NCBI GenBank assembly: GCA_023404955.1
Contig: JAEXZY010000093.1
Span: forward strand, 1-64,000
DNA: 64,000 nucleotides
Source: Actinomycetes bacterium
GTDB lineage: Bacteria; Actinomycetota; Actinomycetes; Mycobacteriales; Mycobacteriaceae
Direction: 5' to 3'
The notes beneath the pieces were generated by a model. The model saw nothing but the letters and a program-made list of their open reading frames with translations, made no database searches and had not been told where the DNA came from. The position numbers were made by a program, and so were the translations under genes. Of the stretch, positions 9,303-17,378 are shown piece after piece; within the stretch, counting starts at the first letter, position 1, and each line of letters starts with the position of its first letter.

Positions 9303-9317
9303 AAGAGCAGTGCTCTC
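9303..9317. promoter_or_regulatory. palindromic operator 2 (TetR-type)
   Basis: AAGAGCAGTGCTCTC matches the reverse complement of operator 1 at 14 of 15 positions. It sits 21 bp before the TetR start codon, over the expected promoter, so autoregulation is likely. Centres of the two sites are 45 bp apart. Confidence 0.7.
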
Positions 9318-9338
9318 GGATGTGTCACACTGCTCAGC

Positions 9339-10019
9339 GTGGGCAAACGCGAGGACGGCAGGGCGCGCATCGAGCGGCAGATCATCGAGATCGGCCGGCG
9401 TCATCTGGTCACCGAGGGCGCTGCGGGGCTGTCGCTACGCGCGATCGCCCGCGACCTGGGCATGGTCTCCTCGGCGGTGTACCGCTACGTGGCCAGCCGC
9501 GACGAACTGCTGACGTTGCTGCTGATCGACGCCTACACCGAGCTCGCCGACGCCGTCGACCAGGCGCACCGCGACGCAGGGCCCGATTGGCAGAGCCGGC
9601 TCCATGCGGTCGCGCACGCGGCCCGGACCTGGGCGCGCGACCAGCCGGCGTGCTGGGCGCTGCTCTACGGAAGCCCGGTGCCCGGCTACCACGCACCCGC
9701 CGAGCGCACTGTCGGGCCCGGTACGCGGGTGATCGGCACGCTGTTCGGCATCATCGACGCGGCTGTGGCGCCAGGCGCCATCGGAGAAGTCACTAAGCCT
9801 GTGCCGCAACCGCTTTCGTCGGATTTCGAGAAGCTCAAGGCCGAGTTCGGGATCACGCTCGACGACGGCACTCTCGCCCGGTGCTTCCTGCTGTGGGCCG
9901 CGCTGGTCGGTGCGATCAGCCTCGAGGTGTTCGGTCAGTACGGCGCGGACACGTTTACCGATCCCACGGTGATCTTCGATGTCCAGCTGCGGCTGCTCAC
10001 CGAGATGCTGACTCAGTAG
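9339..10019 (+). CDS. TetR-family transcriptional regulator (Rv1816-like)
   Basis: A 226-residue repressor-type protein. The N-terminal helix-turn-helix covers LSLRAIARDLGMVSSAVYRY (about residues 32-51), followed by the conserved helix-4 start ASRDELL. The all-alpha C-terminal ligand domain ends in a hydrophobic helix. The context (after an Rv1815-like gene) and size match Mtb Rv1816. GTG 9339 is chosen because the longer frame would run through operator 2. It probably controls itself and the divergent F420-dependent reductase through the twin palindromes. The inducer is unknown. Its stop overlaps the next, convergent gene by 7 bp. Confidence 0.88.
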   Translation: MGKREDGRARIERQIIEIGRRHLVTEGAAGLSLRAIARDLGMVSSAVYRYVASRDELLTLLLIDAYTELADAVDQAHRDAGPDWQSRLHAVAHAARTWARDQPACWALLYGSPVPGYHAPAERTVGPGTRVIGTLFGIIDAAVAPGAIGEVTKPVPQPLSSDFEKLKAEFGITLDDGTLARCFLLWAALVGAISLEVFGQYGADTFTDPTVIFDVQLRLLTEMLTQ

Positions 10020-10540
10020 CCGCGGGCGCCGTCCGGCGCCGTGACGAAACCGTGCTCGCCGTAGTGACGGTCGGGCGGATCCACGGTGTCCGCCGGCCAG
10101 GACGCCGGCTTGGCGGCGTGGCAGGCCAGGGTCTCGGCGGTGGGGACGGCGCACACCACGCCGTTGCCCGCGTCGAACCGCGAACCGACTGGCAGCAGAA
10201 CCGGCGTTGACGCCGCATCGCCAGGCCCCATGTCGGACGCGGTGAACATCGCCTCGTGGGTCAGTGACACCGAGACCATCGTGGCGTCGGTACCCGCGAG
10301 CGGACCGGAACAGACGATGCCCAGATCGGGGATCAGGCTGTCCTGGCAGCGCACACCGGCCGGGGTCCGGAAAATCCATCCCGACGTGCTCGGGTGCGCG
10401 CCGAACACCTGATAGGGCGCCGGGTCTACGGCCGGGTACGCGGCGAAGTCGACGTCTGACGGGGTGGCCTGTACGGGCGCCGCGCCGGCCAGGAGGCCGG
10501 TGGCGGCCAGCACAACGGCAGAGGCGACCGGGATACGCAT
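10013..10540 (-). CDS. secreted mycobacterial protein of unknown function
   Basis: A 175-residue protein beginning MRIPVASAVVLAATG and ending its signal peptide near VQATPSD, so it is exported. The mature part has four cysteines (in VRCQD, IVCSG, VVCAV and LACHA), which suggests two disulfides and a compact extracytoplasmic domain. I recognise no catalytic motif; similar small secreted Cys-containing proteins are common in mycobacteria. It lies 31 bp downstream of the F420 reductase-like gene on the same strand and may be co-transcribed with it. Confidence 0.75.
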   Translation of the reverse strand: MRIPVASAVVLAATGLLAGAAPVQATPSDVDFAAYPAVDPAPYQVFGAHPSTSGWIFRTPAGVRCQDSLIPDLGIVCSGPLAGTDATMVSVSLTHEAMFTASDMGPGDAASTPVLLPVGSRFDAGNGVVCAVPTAETLACHAAKPASWPADTVDPPDRHYGEHGFVTAPDGARGY

Positions 10541-10571
10541 GTCAGGTTTATCGCGGTGGCCGGCGAGTCCG

Positions 10572-11234
10572 TTAGCGGGCGGTCCACTCGGCGGTGCGTT
10601 CGGGCGATGCCTCGGCCAGCGCTCGCAGGGTCTTCTCGGGGTCGAAGTCCTTGCCGTACACGGGCGTTCCGGGCTGCTGGCGCCACGACTCGGAGATCGG
10701 GCCGGCATGGACCGGGTCGAAACCCAGCTGATCGACGATCTCGTGCACGAGATCGCGGCCGGGGCCGTCCTCGCCCGCCACCGGCAGCGCGATCCGGCCG
10801 GCCGCACCATCGGGCTTTCCGCTCTCGAGCAAGTGCTTCCACCAGATGCCGTTGAACACCTTGAAGACGGGCGCGCCGATCTGCTCTGCAACCCAGGCAC
10901 TTTCGACCTGACCGTCCTCGATGGCCGCGATCTCACCGTCACGCTGTTGCGGGTAGTAGTTGTTGGTCTCGATGACCGGGGCACCCGGCTTGCGCGCGTC
11001 GACGATGCCGGCCGCCAGATCCGGGACGTTCTTCTGGGGAATGCTGACGATCACCAGATCGGCATCGATCGCGGCGTCACGGGCCCACACCGCGGTGGCC
11101 CCCGTCTCGTTCGCGAGCTCCGCGAGCGTCTCCGGTGCCCGCGAGTTGGCGACGGCGACCTCGTGGCCGAGCTCGCTCAGGCGGCGGGTGAGGGTTCCGC
11201 CGATGAGACCTGCCCCGATGATTCCGATCCGCAC
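10572..11234 (-). CDS. F420-dependent NADP reductase-like protein
   Basis: A 220-residue dinucleotide-binding protein. It begins MRIGIIGAGLIGGTL, a GxGxxG Rossmann motif at the very N-terminus, followed by VANSR at the end of beta-2, which prefers NADP. The DLVIVSIPQ and VIETNNYYP segments match the F420:NADPH oxidoreductase/NPNO family (PF03807), which moves hydride between NADPH and F420. Many mycobacterial members have not been tested, so F420 use is inferred. ATG 11234 is the first in-frame start. It shares an F420 theme with the Ddn-like gene 2 kb away. Confidence 0.8.
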   Translation of the reverse strand: MRIGIIGAGLIGGTLTRRLSELGHEVAVANSRAPETLAELANETGATAVWARDAAIDADLVIVSIPQKNVPDLAAGIVDARKPGAPVIETNNYYPQQRDGEIAAIEDGQVESAWVAEQIGAPVFKVFNGIWWKHLLESGKPDGAAGRIALPVAGEDGPGRDLVHEIVDQLGFDPVHAGPISESWRQQPGTPVYGKDFDPEKTLRALAEASPERTAEWTAR

Positions 11235-11325
11235 AGTCGGCCTCCTTGATGTGTGGGTGTGGCGTCACGACCTCGTCGCGCAACGCCGCACCCGCACCGG
11301 CTATTCCGGGGAGCCGGAGCAAAAA

Positions 11326-11339
11326 TAGAACACGTTCTA
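11326..11339. promoter_or_regulatory. KstR-type operator
   Basis: TAGAACACGTTCTA fits the published KstR consensus TNNAACNNGTTNNA with fully symmetric arms. KstR is the cholesterol-catabolism repressor. The site lies where the -35 element of the downstream promoter would be (-10-like TATTCT at 11361-11366), so bound repressor would block transcription of the VOC/KstD-like pair. Confidence 0.75.
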
Positions 11340-11360
11340 GCATGCGGGGTCGGCGGACGA

Positions 11361-11366
11361 TATTCT
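11361..11366 (+). promoter_or_regulatory. -10 element of VOC/KstD-like operon
   Basis: TATTCT lies 7 nt before ATG 11374, consistent with a leaderless transcript. There is no ribosome site in front of this ATG, which supports the same reading. Confidence 0.5.
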
Positions 11367-11373
11367 CGACTCG

Positions 11374-11865
11374 ATGCTTGACCAGACACCTGTCCAGATC
11401 GCGTGGGTGACGCGCGACCTCGACGCCACCGAGGCGGCGCTGACCGCGTTGATGGGAGCGCGCACCTGGGTGCGTATGCCGGGCGTGCACTTCGCACCGG
11501 ACACCTGCAGCTACCGGGGTCAGCCCGCTGACCACGTCGCCGACGTCGCGCTGAGCTACGCGGGGGACACCCAACTCGAGGTGATCGCACCGGTGCGGGG
11601 GCAGAGCATCTACACCGAGTTCCTCGATCGCTGCGGCCCCGGCCTGCACCACGTGTGCCGCGCGGCACCGGACCTCGAAGCGTTCGACGCCGCCGTCGCC
11701 GCCGCCGAGAGCGGCGGCACGCCCGTGGCGATGGCAGGCACCATGGCCGGCATGCGGTTCGCCTACCTCGCAGCCCCCGACGCAGGCGTGCCCTACGTCG
11801 AAATCGCCTACATCCCCGACGAACTCGCCGCGTTCTTCGACCACATCAAACAGGAGCAGAAGTGA
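11374..11865 (+). CDS. VOC-superfamily (glyoxalase/epimerase-like) protein
   Basis: A 163-residue protein with the paired beta-alpha-beta-beta-beta halves of the vicinal-oxygen-chelate fold. It starts VQIAWVTRDLDATEAAL, the usual first strand of VOC proteins, and has GPGLHHVC and YVEIAY where metal-binding His and Glu are expected. Proteins of this type act as epimerases, dioxygenases or lyases; this one is closest in look to methylmalonyl-CoA-epimerase-like proteins. The KstR-type site upstream and the overlapping KstD-like gene point to steroid or related ring degradation. Stop and next start overlap as GTGA. Confidence 0.8.
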   Translation: MLDQTPVQIAWVTRDLDATEAALTALMGARTWVRMPGVHFAPDTCSYRGQPADHVADVALSYAGDTQLEVIAPVRGQSIYTEFLDRCGPGLHHVCRAAPDLEAFDAAVAAAESGGTPVAMAGTMAGMRFAYLAAPDAGVPYVEIAYIPDELAAFFDHIKQEQK

Positions 11866-13361
11866 GCTTGCCCACCCCCGACACCGTCCTCGCCGCCGAC
11901 GTCCCCTCCTGGTCCGATGAGGTCGACGTCGTCGTCATCGGATTCGGCATCGCGGGCGGCTGCGCAGCCGTCAGCGCCGCCGCGGCCGGCGCGCGCGTGC
12001 TCGTGCTCGAGAAGGCTGCCGCCGCAGGCGGCACCACCTCGATGGCCGGCGGCCACTTCTATCTCGGCGGCGGCACCGCGGTGCAGCGGGCCACCGGGCA
12101 CCCGGACACCCCGGAGGAGATGTACAAGTACCTGGTCTCGCAGTCCCGCGACCCCGAGCACGACAAGATCCGGGCCTACTGCGAGGGCAGCGTCGAGCAC
12201 TTCGACTGGCTCGAGGCCCTGGGCTTCCAGTTCGAGCGCAGCTACTACCCGGGCAAGGTGGTCGTGCCGCCCGGCACCGAGGGTCTGTCCTACACGGGCA
12301 ACGAGAAGGTGTGGCCGTTCTGCGAGCAGGCCGTGCCGGCGCCGCGGGGTCACTCGGTTCCGGTGCCCGGCGAACTCGGCGGCGCCGGCATGGTGATCGA
12401 CCTGCTGGTCGCCCGTGCCGGGGAACTGGGCGTGCAGTTCCGCTACGAGACCGGGGCCGCCGCGCTGGTGCTGGATGACGCCGGCGCCGTGGCCGGGGTG
12501 CGCTGGAAGCACTTCGGCGACACCGGCCACATCAAGGCGAAGGCCGTCGTCATCGCGGCCGGCGGGTTCGCGATGAACGCCGAGCTCGTGGCCGAGTACA
12601 CGCCCGCACTGGGCGCCGAGCGCAAGACCAAGCACCACGGCACCGTCGCCCCCTACATCCTGGGCAACCCCAACGACGACGGCCTGGCCATCGGCCTCGG
12701 CGTCTCGGCCGGCGGCGTGGCCACCCACATGGACCAGTTGTTCATCACCGCCGCGGCCTATCCGCCCGAGATCCTGCTCACCGGCGTCATCGTCAACGCC
12801 GAGGGGCAGCGGTTCGTCGCCGAGGATTCCTACCACGCCCGCACGTCGGCGTTCGTCCTCGATCAACCTGATCAGGTGGCCTACCTGATCGTCGACGAGG
12901 CGCACATGCAGATGCCCGAGATGCCGCTGATCAAGTTCATCGACGGCTGGGAGACGGTCGCCGAGATGGAGGAGGCGCTCGGCATCCCGGCCGGCAATCT
13001 GGCTGCCACACTGGACCGCTACAACGCCAACGCCGCCCGCGGCGAGGACCCCGATTTCCACAAGCAGCCCGACTACGTCGCCGCCCAGGACCAGGGCCCG
13101 TGGGCGGCGTTCGACCTGTCCCTGGGCCGGGCGATGTACTCCGGCTTCACGATGGGCGGGCTGAAGGTCTCCATCGACGGGGAGGTGCTGCGGGAGGACG
13201 ACAGCGCGATCGAAGGCCTCTACGCCGCCGGTGCCTGTGCGTCGAACATCGCCCAGGACGGCCGGGGCTATGCCAGCGGCACTCAGCTGGGCGAGGGATC
13301 GTTCTTCGGGCGCCGCGCCGGCACACATGCCGCCGCACGTGCGGCGGCTGCCATCGTCTGA
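11862..13361 (+). CDS. FAD-binding dehydrogenase, 3-ketosteroid-delta1-dehydrogenase-like (Rv1817-like)
   Basis: A 499-residue flavoprotein of the FAD_binding_2/fumarate-reductase group. The N-terminal VVVIGFGIAGGCAAV Rossmann motif, LVLEKA and GGTTSMAGG match the family that includes KstD and flavocytochrome c. The C-terminal YAAGACASN and the GTQLGEGSFFGRRAG segment fit the second FAD contact. Position before bacA/secA2 matches Mtb Rv1817. It is translationally coupled to the VOC gene (GTGA overlap) and both lie behind a KstR-type operator, so a steroid-ring dehydrogenation role is plausible but unproven. Other family members act on non-steroid ketones or acids. Confidence 0.85.
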   Translation: MSLPTPDTVLAADVPSWSDEVDVVVIGFGIAGGCAAVSAAAAGARVLVLEKAAAAGGTTSMAGGHFYLGGGTAVQRATGHPDTPEEMYKYLVSQSRDPEHDKIRAYCEGSVEHFDWLEALGFQFERSYYPGKVVVPPGTEGLSYTGNEKVWPFCEQAVPAPRGHSVPVPGELGGAGMVIDLLVARAGELGVQFRYETGAAALVLDDAGAVAGVRWKHFGDTGHIKAKAVVIAAGGFAMNAELVAEYTPALGAERKTKHHGTVAPYILGNPNDDGLAIGLGVSAGGVATHMDQLFITAAAYPPEILLTGVIVNAEGQRFVAEDSYHARTSAFVLDQPDQVAYLIVDEAHMQMPEMPLIKFIDGWETVAEMEEALGIPAGNLAATLDRYNANAARGEDPDFHKQPDYVAAQDQGPWAAFDLSLGRAMYSGFTMGGLKVSIDGEVLREDDSAIEGLYAAGACASNIAQDGRGYASGTQLGEGSFFGRRAGTHAAARAAAAIV

Positions 13362-13364
13362 CGG

Positions 13365-15281
13365 TCAGACCCGAGCGTGCTCGCCGCCGATCGGCGCGAG
13401 CTCCCACGGGCCGCCGCCCAGCAGTTTCAGCTCTCGGGTGTGGTGGCGCTGGAGGCTGCTGCGGTGGCTCACGCTGACCAGGATCGTGTTCGGCAGCTCG
13501 GTGCGCACCAGCTCGTACATCGAGAGCTCCAGGCCCTCGTCGAGCGCCGAGGTGGATTCGTCGAGGAACACCGCTTTGGGCCGGGTCAGCAGGATGCGGG
13601 CGAACGCGATGCGCTGCTGCTCTCCGGGGGAGAGCACCTTCGCCCAGTCCTGCACCTCGTCGAGCCGATCGGCCAGATGGGGCAGCGCCACCTTGCGCAA
13701 CGCCTCGCGCAGCGCGTCGTCGCCGACGTCGCCCTCCTTGTTCGGGTAGGACACCACGGCGCGTAGATCACCCAGCGGCACATAGGGCATCTGCGACAGG
13801 AACATCGTCTCGTTCTCGTCGATCGGATAGGTCAGCCTGCCGGACGTGAACGGCCACAGCTGCGCCAGGCTGCGCAGCAGCGTGGTCTTGCCCGCACCCG
13901 ACTTGCCGGTGATCATCAGGCACTCGCCGGGCTCGAGCCGCAGGTTCACCGGGTCGAGCAGCTTCTTGCCGTCCGGGGTGCGGACCTCGACGTTCTCGAG
14001 GGTGACGTTCTGACCGGTGCAGCCCGCGACGTCGAGATGCGGCAGCGCCCGGCCCTGCTCGTCGGCGGTGACCAGGCCGTCGAGACGGATGATCGCGGCC
14101 CGGTAGCCGGCGAACAGGTCGTAGGCGTTACGGAAGAACGACAGGCCACCCTGAATCGCGCCGAACGCCGACGCCGACTGGTTCAACGCGCCCAGCGGGA
14201 TCTCCCCGGAGGCGAACCGCGGGAACTGCACCAAATAGGGGAGCGGCACGATCAGCTGGCCCATCGACCAGTTCCAGCCGTTGAACCGCAGCGAGCGGTT
14301 CACGTAGCGCCGGTAGTTCGTGACAACGGGGGCGAACAGCTTGCGCAGCCCGGTGCGCTCGGCGGCCTCGCCGCGGTAGAACGCCACCGCCTCCGAGGCA
14401 TCCCGCAGCCGCACGAGGGCGTACCGGAACGCCGCGTTGTACTTCTCGTTGAGGAAGGACAGCCCGATGATCGGGCGGCCGATCCAGAACGCGATGATCG
14501 TCGCGAACAGCACGTAGCCGATCGCGATCCAGAAGATCGCGTGGGGCAGCGTGATACCGACGAGGGTCAGCGGCCCCGACAGATTCCACAGAATCGCAGT
14601 GAACGAAATCACCGAGACGACCGCGGAGATCGCACCGAACAGCAGCGAGTTGCTCGAGCCGTAGTACGGCAGGTTGGGCTGCGGGCCGTTGGTCGCGGTG
14701 AAGATGTCGATGTCGGACTGGATGCGCTGGTCGGGGTTGTCGATGGTCTCGTCGATGAACCGGGCCCGGTAGTAGGCGCGGCCGCCCAGCCAGTCGCCGG
14801 TCAACCGATCGGTCAGCCAGGCGCGCCAGCGCAGGCAGAACCGCTGGAACAGGTACATGTCGAGCAGCAGCTGGGTGATCGACAGCGCCGCCAGGATGCT
14901 GAAGATGAGGATCGTGGACCAGAACCCGTCGATGCCGGACTGCCTGACCTCCTCGTTGCCCGAGGTCAGGCCCTGCACCACGACCTGGAAGCTGGTCAGC
15001 AGGTCGTTGCTCTGATAGGTGAACAGCACGTCGAGGCGCACATTGATCATCACCGAGGCGAGCAGCACGGCCAGGAACAACCAGACCTTGATGCTGTCGC
15101 GACCGGTGAAGTAACCGCCCGTGATTCGCCAGAACTGCCGACCCCAGTTCGTGAACCGGCCTATCAGCAGCAGTACGACCAGCGTGGCGATCGCGGCGAT
15201 GATCCAGGCCTTGCCGACCCACACCAGCGACGTCCACAGTTCGTTGCCCCAGTCCAGCGTCGGGACGAACACATCCTCCAT
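13365..15281 (-). CDS. bacA: ABC transporter of the BacA/SbmA type, copy 1 (Rv1819c-like)
   Basis: A 638-residue single-chain half transporter. The N-terminal half has about six membrane helices with the SbmA/BacA-like cues FWRITGGYFTGRDSIKVW and DNPDQRIQSDI. The C-terminal ATPase has a Walker A (GKSGAGKTT), signature (LSPGEQQR) and Walker B (AVFLDESTSALDE). Mtb Rv1819c, the same size, is known to move vitamin B12 and other hydrophilic molecules across the membrane as a dimer. Start is taken at the Met of MEDVFVPT (15281); a TTG 21 nt upstream is also in frame. It follows copy 2 by 45 bp on the same strand, so the two form an operon. Confidence 0.88.
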   Translation of the reverse strand: MEDVFVPTLDWGNELWTSLVWVGKAWIIAAIATLVVLLLIGRFTNWGRQFWRITGGYFTGRDSIKVWLFLAVLLASVMINVRLDVLFTYQSNDLLTSFQVVVQGLTSGNEEVRQSGIDGFWSTILIFSILAALSITQLLLDMYLFQRFCLRWRAWLTDRLTGDWLGGRAYYRARFIDETIDNPDQRIQSDIDIFTATNGPQPNLPYYGSSNSLLFGAISAVVSVISFTAILWNLSGPLTLVGITLPHAIFWIAIGYVLFATIIAFWIGRPIIGLSFLNEKYNAAFRYALVRLRDASEAVAFYRGEAAERTGLRKLFAPVVTNYRRYVNRSLRFNGWNWSMGQLIVPLPYLVQFPRFASGEIPLGALNQSASAFGAIQGGLSFFRNAYDLFAGYRAAIIRLDGLVTADEQGRALPHLDVAGCTGQNVTLENVEVRTPDGKKLLDPVNLRLEPGECLMITGKSGAGKTTLLRSLAQLWPFTSGRLTYPIDENETMFLSQMPYVPLGDLRAVVSYPNKEGDVGDDALREALRKVALPHLADRLDEVQDWAKVLSPGEQQRIAFARILLTRPKAVFLDESTSALDEGLELSMYELVRTELPNTILVSVSHRSSLQRHHTRELKLLGGGPWELAPIGGEHARV

Positions 15282-15326
15282 GCGGGCAAGGTACCGCGCC
15301 AACCTGCCGAGGGCGTCGCGGAGGCG

Positions 15327-17243
15327 TCAACCCGACGAGGCGAGTCGCTCCAGCCGCCAGTCACCGTCGCCGACCAGTGAGAGCCGGCGGTCGTGCAGCG
15401 GATGCACCGTGGCGCGGTGGCTCACGCTGACAACGATCGTGTCGGGCAGCCGCTCGCGCAGCAGGCGATACAGCATCTCCTCGAGCCCTTCGTCGAGCGC
15501 CGAGGTGGACTCGTCGAGGAACACCGCGCACGGCTCCGCCAGCAGCACCCGGGCGAAAGCGATGCGCTGCTGTTCGCCGACCGAGAGCATCTTGGCCCAG
15601 TCCTGGGCCTCGAACAGGCGAATCATCAGGTGCGGCAACGCCACATCGCGCAGCGCGGACTGCATCGCGACGTCGTCGTAGGTGTCCGGCGGGTGCGGGT
15701 AGGCGACCGCGGTCCGCAGATCGCCCAGCGGCAGGTAGGGCAGCTGCGGCACGAACATCACCCCGTCGCGCCCGCCGGGCAGCCGCACCTCGCCCGACGC
15801 ATAGGGCCACACCCCGGCCAAACTGGCCATCAGCAGCGACTTCCCGATTCCCGACGGACCCGTGACGACGAGTGACTCACCGGGGTCGAGCGTCACGTCG
15901 AGCGGGTGCAGCAGCGGGCTGCCGTCGGGCCGGCGCACCGCCACCCCGGCCACCTCGAGGCGCCCGTCGGGGGAGTCGGACGGCCGCACCGGGGTGAACC
16001 GGCCCGCCCGCACATTCTGGTCGGCCAGTCCGTCGAGCCGGATGATCGCCGCCCGGTAGCTCGCGAACTGGTCATAGGCGTTGCGGAAGAACGACAGATT
16101 GTCGTGGATAGCGGCGAAGGCGTTCGACGACTGCCATACCCCGCCGAACGAGATCCGCTGCGCGAACAGCCCCTGAGCCTGCACCAGCCACGGCAGCGGA
16201 TTGATCGCCTGACTCATCGACACGTTCCAGCCGAAGAACAGCATCATGCGGTTCAGCCAGTGCCGGTAGTTGTCCATCACCGAATCCAGCCGCCGGCGCA
16301 GCACCGTGCGTTCCGCCGCCTCGCCCCCGTAGAGTCCGATCGCCGCGCCGCCCTCCCGCACCCGCACCAGCGCGTAGCGGAACGCCGCGTTGCGCATCTC
16401 GTTCAGATAGCTCAACCGGATCAGCGGCCGTCCGATCGCGAACGCGACCACGGTGGCCACCAGCACGTACACCAGCACGATCCAGAACAGGGCGCGCTGC
16501 AGCGTCACCCCGCCCACGGTCAGCGGCTCGGACAGCTGCCAAAGGATCACCCCGAACGAGAGCACCGAGAGCACCGCCTCGACGGCGCCGAACAGCAAGG
16601 TGTTGCCCGAGGTGAAGATCGGATTGTTGGTGTCCCCGCCGACCCCGGTGGTGAACACGTCGACGTCCTGCTGGATGCGCTGATCGGGGTTGTCGATCGG
16701 CCGCGCGCCGAACTGCGCCCGGTAGTAGGCCAGATCGCCCAGCCAGCTGTCGATGAATCTGGTGCTCAACCAGATTCGCCACCGCATGATGAACCGCTGG
16801 GTCACGTACATGTCGAGCAGCAGCCGCACGATGTAGCACCCGGCGAGCACCGCGAACACCACCATCGTGGCCCAGAATCCGGCGATACCGCTGGACCGGT
16901 CGGGATCCGAGGAGAACGCGATCTGCAAGGCCGTGAACAGATCGTTGACGTAGTAGGTCAGCAGCACGTTGATGCGGACCGAGACGATCACCGACAACAG
17001 CAGCAGTGCCACGCACGCCCACACCCCGACGCTCGCCCGACCGGTGAAATATCTTCCCGTGACGCGCCAGAACTGCCGTCCCCACTCGGTGAAGCGGCCC
17101 AGCACGACGAGCACCACCGCCAGGCACAGCGCCGTCACCACGAACGCCGTCAGCACCCAGATCGCCGAGTTGAGCCATTCCCGGCTCCAGTCCAGCGTCG
17201 GCGCGAACGTCTGCCCGACCGTTTCGGTGTCCACGCGGCGCAC
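15327..17243 (-). CDS. ABC transporter of the BacA/SbmA type, copy 2
   Basis: A 638-residue paralogue of the neighbouring transporter with the same layout: six N-terminal membrane helices including FWRVTGRYFTGRASVGVW and DNPDQRIQQDV, then an ATPase with GPSGIGKSLL, LSVGEQQR and AVFLDESTSALDE. The Walker A ends GKSL instead of the usual GKT/GKS-T, a mild deviation that need not abolish activity. It is first in a two-gene operon facing away from secA2. Starts GTG 17243 (directly behind AAGGGGG, tight spacing) and GTG 17234 (better spacing) are both possible. In Mtb only one such gene is at this place and ilvG lies between it and secA2; here ilvG is absent and the transporter is doubled. Confidence 0.86.
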   Translation of the reverse strand: MRRVDTETVGQTFAPTLDWSREWLNSAIWVLTAFVVTALCLAVVLVVLGRFTEWGRQFWRVTGRYFTGRASVGVWACVALLLLSVIVSVRINVLLTYYVNDLFTALQIAFSSDPDRSSGIAGFWATMVVFAVLAGCYIVRLLLDMYVTQRFIMRWRIWLSTRFIDSWLGDLAYYRAQFGARPIDNPDQRIQQDVDVFTTGVGGDTNNPIFTSGNTLLFGAVEAVLSVLSFGVILWQLSEPLTVGGVTLQRALFWIVLVYVLVATVVAFAIGRPLIRLSYLNEMRNAAFRYALVRVREGGAAIGLYGGEAAERTVLRRRLDSVMDNYRHWLNRMMLFFGWNVSMSQAINPLPWLVQAQGLFAQRISFGGVWQSSNAFAAIHDNLSFFRNAYDQFASYRAAIIRLDGLADQNVRAGRFTPVRPSDSPDGRLEVAGVAVRRPDGSPLLHPLDVTLDPGESLVVTGPSGIGKSLLMASLAGVWPYASGEVRLPGGRDGVMFVPQLPYLPLGDLRTAVAYPHPPDTYDDVAMQSALRDVALPHLMIRLFEAQDWAKMLSVGEQQRIAFARVLLAEPCAVFLDESTSALDEGLEEMLYRLLRERLPDTIVVSVSHRATVHPLHDRRLSLVGDGDWRLERLASSG

Positions 17244-17366
17244 CCCCCTTCGGCACGGCCCGGTCTGCGGCGAAGTTACCCCAGGACCCGTACCCGGAGC
17301 GGGACGTCCGAGACCGCCGGCGGCGAATGTCGCGTGGTAGTCCGTCGTCGCGCCTGCCTGCCCGCG

Positions 17367-17372
17367 TACCGT
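17367..17372 (+). promoter_or_regulatory. -10-like hexamer for leaderless secA2
   Basis: TACCGT ends 6 nt before GTG 17379, so the transcript would begin on the start codon. No ribosome site is visible before this GTG, in agreement. Confidence 0.45.
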
Positions 17373-17378
17373 GATCGT

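Noticed and set aside
15906..17378. Upstream in-frame extension of secA2
   Set aside because: It is antisense to a transporter with clear motifs, and its composition is the His/Arg/Pro-rich type seen in shadow frames.
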